Shown here: one piece after another, positions 14,743-15,455 of the stretch
How the letters are laid out: every line of letters starts with the position of its first letter
Position numbering within the stretch: position 1 is the stretch's first letter
Source of the DNA: Pseudomonadota bacterium
Lineage (GTDB): Bacteria; Pseudomonadota; Gammaproteobacteria; Halothiobacillales; Halothiobacillaceae
Length of the DNA: 15,455 bases
Assembly (NCBI GenBank): GCA_021795795.1
Contig: JAJYPA010000151.1
Span: 1-15,455, forward strand
Direction: 5' to 3'
Translations under genes and position numbers: made by a program
Notes under the pieces: model-generated
Told to the model about the DNA's origin: nothing
The model's database searches: none
The model's input: only the letters and a program-made list of their open reading frames with translations

Positions 14743-14898
14743 TTTTGGCGACCGGCAGACCCCGTGACAGCAATCGCTGGCGCGGGGGATGCAAGGGAGA
14801 CGCGAACGAACCCGGCATGGGGGCGACAACCGGCGCTTGCAGGGCCACGGAGACGAATAGAGCACGAGCGCGGATGCCGGGGTGACACATCTAGACGT

Positions 14899-14924
14899 AA
14901 AAAAGGCCCCCGTTTCTGGGGGCC
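14899..14924 (-). terminator. Rho-independent terminator of the TraY-like gene
   Basis: GGCCCCC (14905-14911) and GGGGGCC (14918-14924) form a perfect 7-bp GC stem with a 6-nt loop. On the minus strand a run of six T follows (A at 14899-14904 on the plus strand). It lies 32 nt after the stop of the TraY-like gene and is a textbook intrinsic terminator. Confidence 0.88.
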
Positions 14925-14956
14925 AAGCGCGTCCTTGCGCCGCCATGACATGATCG

Positions 14957-15276
14957 TTACGTCTTTTCTTTGCCAGTGATCTCTAACCCCGCATCGCCGC
15001 CTCCGGGCTTCTTGTTGTCTTTTTGCCCGCCCGGCTTCGCCATGTTCACGACACCCATCACCTTGTTGACGTGCCCTTGCATGTCCGCCGCGGCCCCAAT
15101 GGCGCCGGCGCCGCCCCCGATCCACCGCAGGACCTGATCCGGCAGGACCGTCATTACCCGCACGGCATGCAGGGCAGCAAACGTCAGCATCATAATGAGA
15201 ATGATCACAAGGCCGTCGGCCTCCAGTGCCTGCGTCATCGACTGTGTGCCGTTGAGGTAGGCTGAGGCATAGCCTA
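14957..15276 (-). pseudogene. DotA/TraY-family C-terminal fragment, cut by an IS630 element
   Basis: The frame runs from an ATG at 15238 (93 aa) but protein-like sequence continues upstream (LGYASAYLNGTQS) to about 15276. There it meets non-homologous DNA and soon a stop, so the ATG is probably internal. The visible part has a membrane helix (GLVIILIMMLTFAALHAV) followed by LPDQVLRWIGGG and a Gly/Ala/Lys tail, as in the C-terminus of DotA/TraY proteins, inner-membrane components of IVB (Dot/Icm, IncI-type) secretion systems. At about 105 residues it is a small remnant of a protein usually many hundreds long. The break falls at a TA dinucleotide beside the IS630 start, the expected target of that family. 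The family call is by motif memory. Confidence 0.6.
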
Positions 15277-15455
15277 GTGTAGTGCTTCATAAATAACGGA
15301 ACCAATATGATGTCTTCCTGTCCAAGCCATAGAATCGAAAACAGGAGGCCGTCGATGCGTGGGGCACCCCCGATCATCTTGACCGAGGAAGAACGGAAGA
15401 AGCTCATACAGCTTGCGAAGTCGCGCACGGTAAGCGTGCGGCTGGCCCGCCGGGC
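15277..15455 (+). mobile_element. IS630-family insertion sequence, left end (runs off the window)
   Basis: The transposase start at 15355 marks an IS630-type element whose left terminal repeat should lie upstream. The best candidate begins GTGTAGTGCTTCATAAATAA after the TA at 15275-15276, where the TraY-like reading frame breaks. IS630 elements insert at TA. The right end is outside the window, so the terminal repeat cannot be confirmed. Confidence 0.6.
15355..15455 (+). CDS. IS630-family transposase, N-terminal part
   Basis: Translation from the ATG gives MRGAPPIILTEEERKKLIQL and then AKSRTVSVRLARRA, the standard N-terminal helix-turn-helix start of IS630-family DDE transposases. AGGAGG lies 6 nt upstream. 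The frame is open to the window edge, so the catalytic DDE domain is not visible. The gene is partial only because the window ends. It reads away from the truncated TraY-like gene. Confidence 0.85.
   Translation, partial: MRGAPPIILTEEERKKLIQLAKSRTVSVRLARR

Noticed and set aside
14715..15428. Minus-strand ORF of 237 codons
   Set aside because: It runs in another frame across the TraY-like fragment, its terminator and the IS start. Its composition is low-complexity and Arg/Cys-rich, as expected for a GC-rich shadow frame.

Overview
The window looks like accessory, horizontally acquired DNA in a Gram-negative, GC-rich bacterium, probably a gammaproteobacterium or another proteobacterium. This rests on codon and base composition, an LPS-type GT9 glycosyltransferase, and small genes and a DotA/TraY-like fragment typical of proteobacterial conjugative elements. 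The genus cannot be fixed from this sequence alone. A tRNA-Thr(CGT) gene at the left edge is followed at once by a tyrosine integrase reading away from it, the usual left end of a genomic island integrated in a tRNA 3' end.

Layout. (1) 25-2664: tRNA-Thr, integrase, a DUF2158 (YodC-like) small protein, a GT9 heptosyltransferase-like gene whose start appears frameshifted, and a decayed copy of the integrase C-terminus. (2) 2653-3389: one small minus-strand ORF and a long intergenic region ending in a promoter flanked by two matching inverted repeats (ACTGG-N9-CCAGT, 40 bp apart). (3) 3390-12953: a six-gene plus-strand cassette of DUF4007 protein, large P-loop ATPase, DndC/PAPS-reductase-like PP-loop enzyme, DEAH helicase, GHKL ATPase and single-HKD PLD nuclease. 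(4) 13237-15276: minus-strand conjugative-element cargo (four small genes ending in a terminator, then a DotA/TraY-like C-terminal fragment with its own terminator). (5) 15277-15455: the start of an IS630-family element that appears to have cut off the TraY-like gene.

The central cassette fits the single-stranded DNA phosphorothioation defence layout sspBCD-sspFGH. SspB (DUF4007 nickase), SspC (ATPase) and SspD (sulfur transfer) would put sulfur into the host DNA backbone. SspF, SspG and SspH (helicase, GHKL ATPase, PLD nuclease) would form the partner that damages unmodified phage DNA. No cysteine desulfurase (sspA) lies in the window, so sulfur supply must come from elsewhere. sspB-sspC-sspD are joined by 1-nt TAATG overlaps. 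sspF starts after a 76-nt gap, and sspF/sspG and sspG/sspH are again tightly packed, so the cassette reads as two translationally coupled blocks.

The system type is described in the literature as I recall it. The less expected parts here are the twin operator-like sites over the sspB promoter with no regulator gene nearby, the integrase relic showing an earlier integration or replacement event, the frameshifted GT9 cargo gene, and the IS630 break of the conjugation gene.
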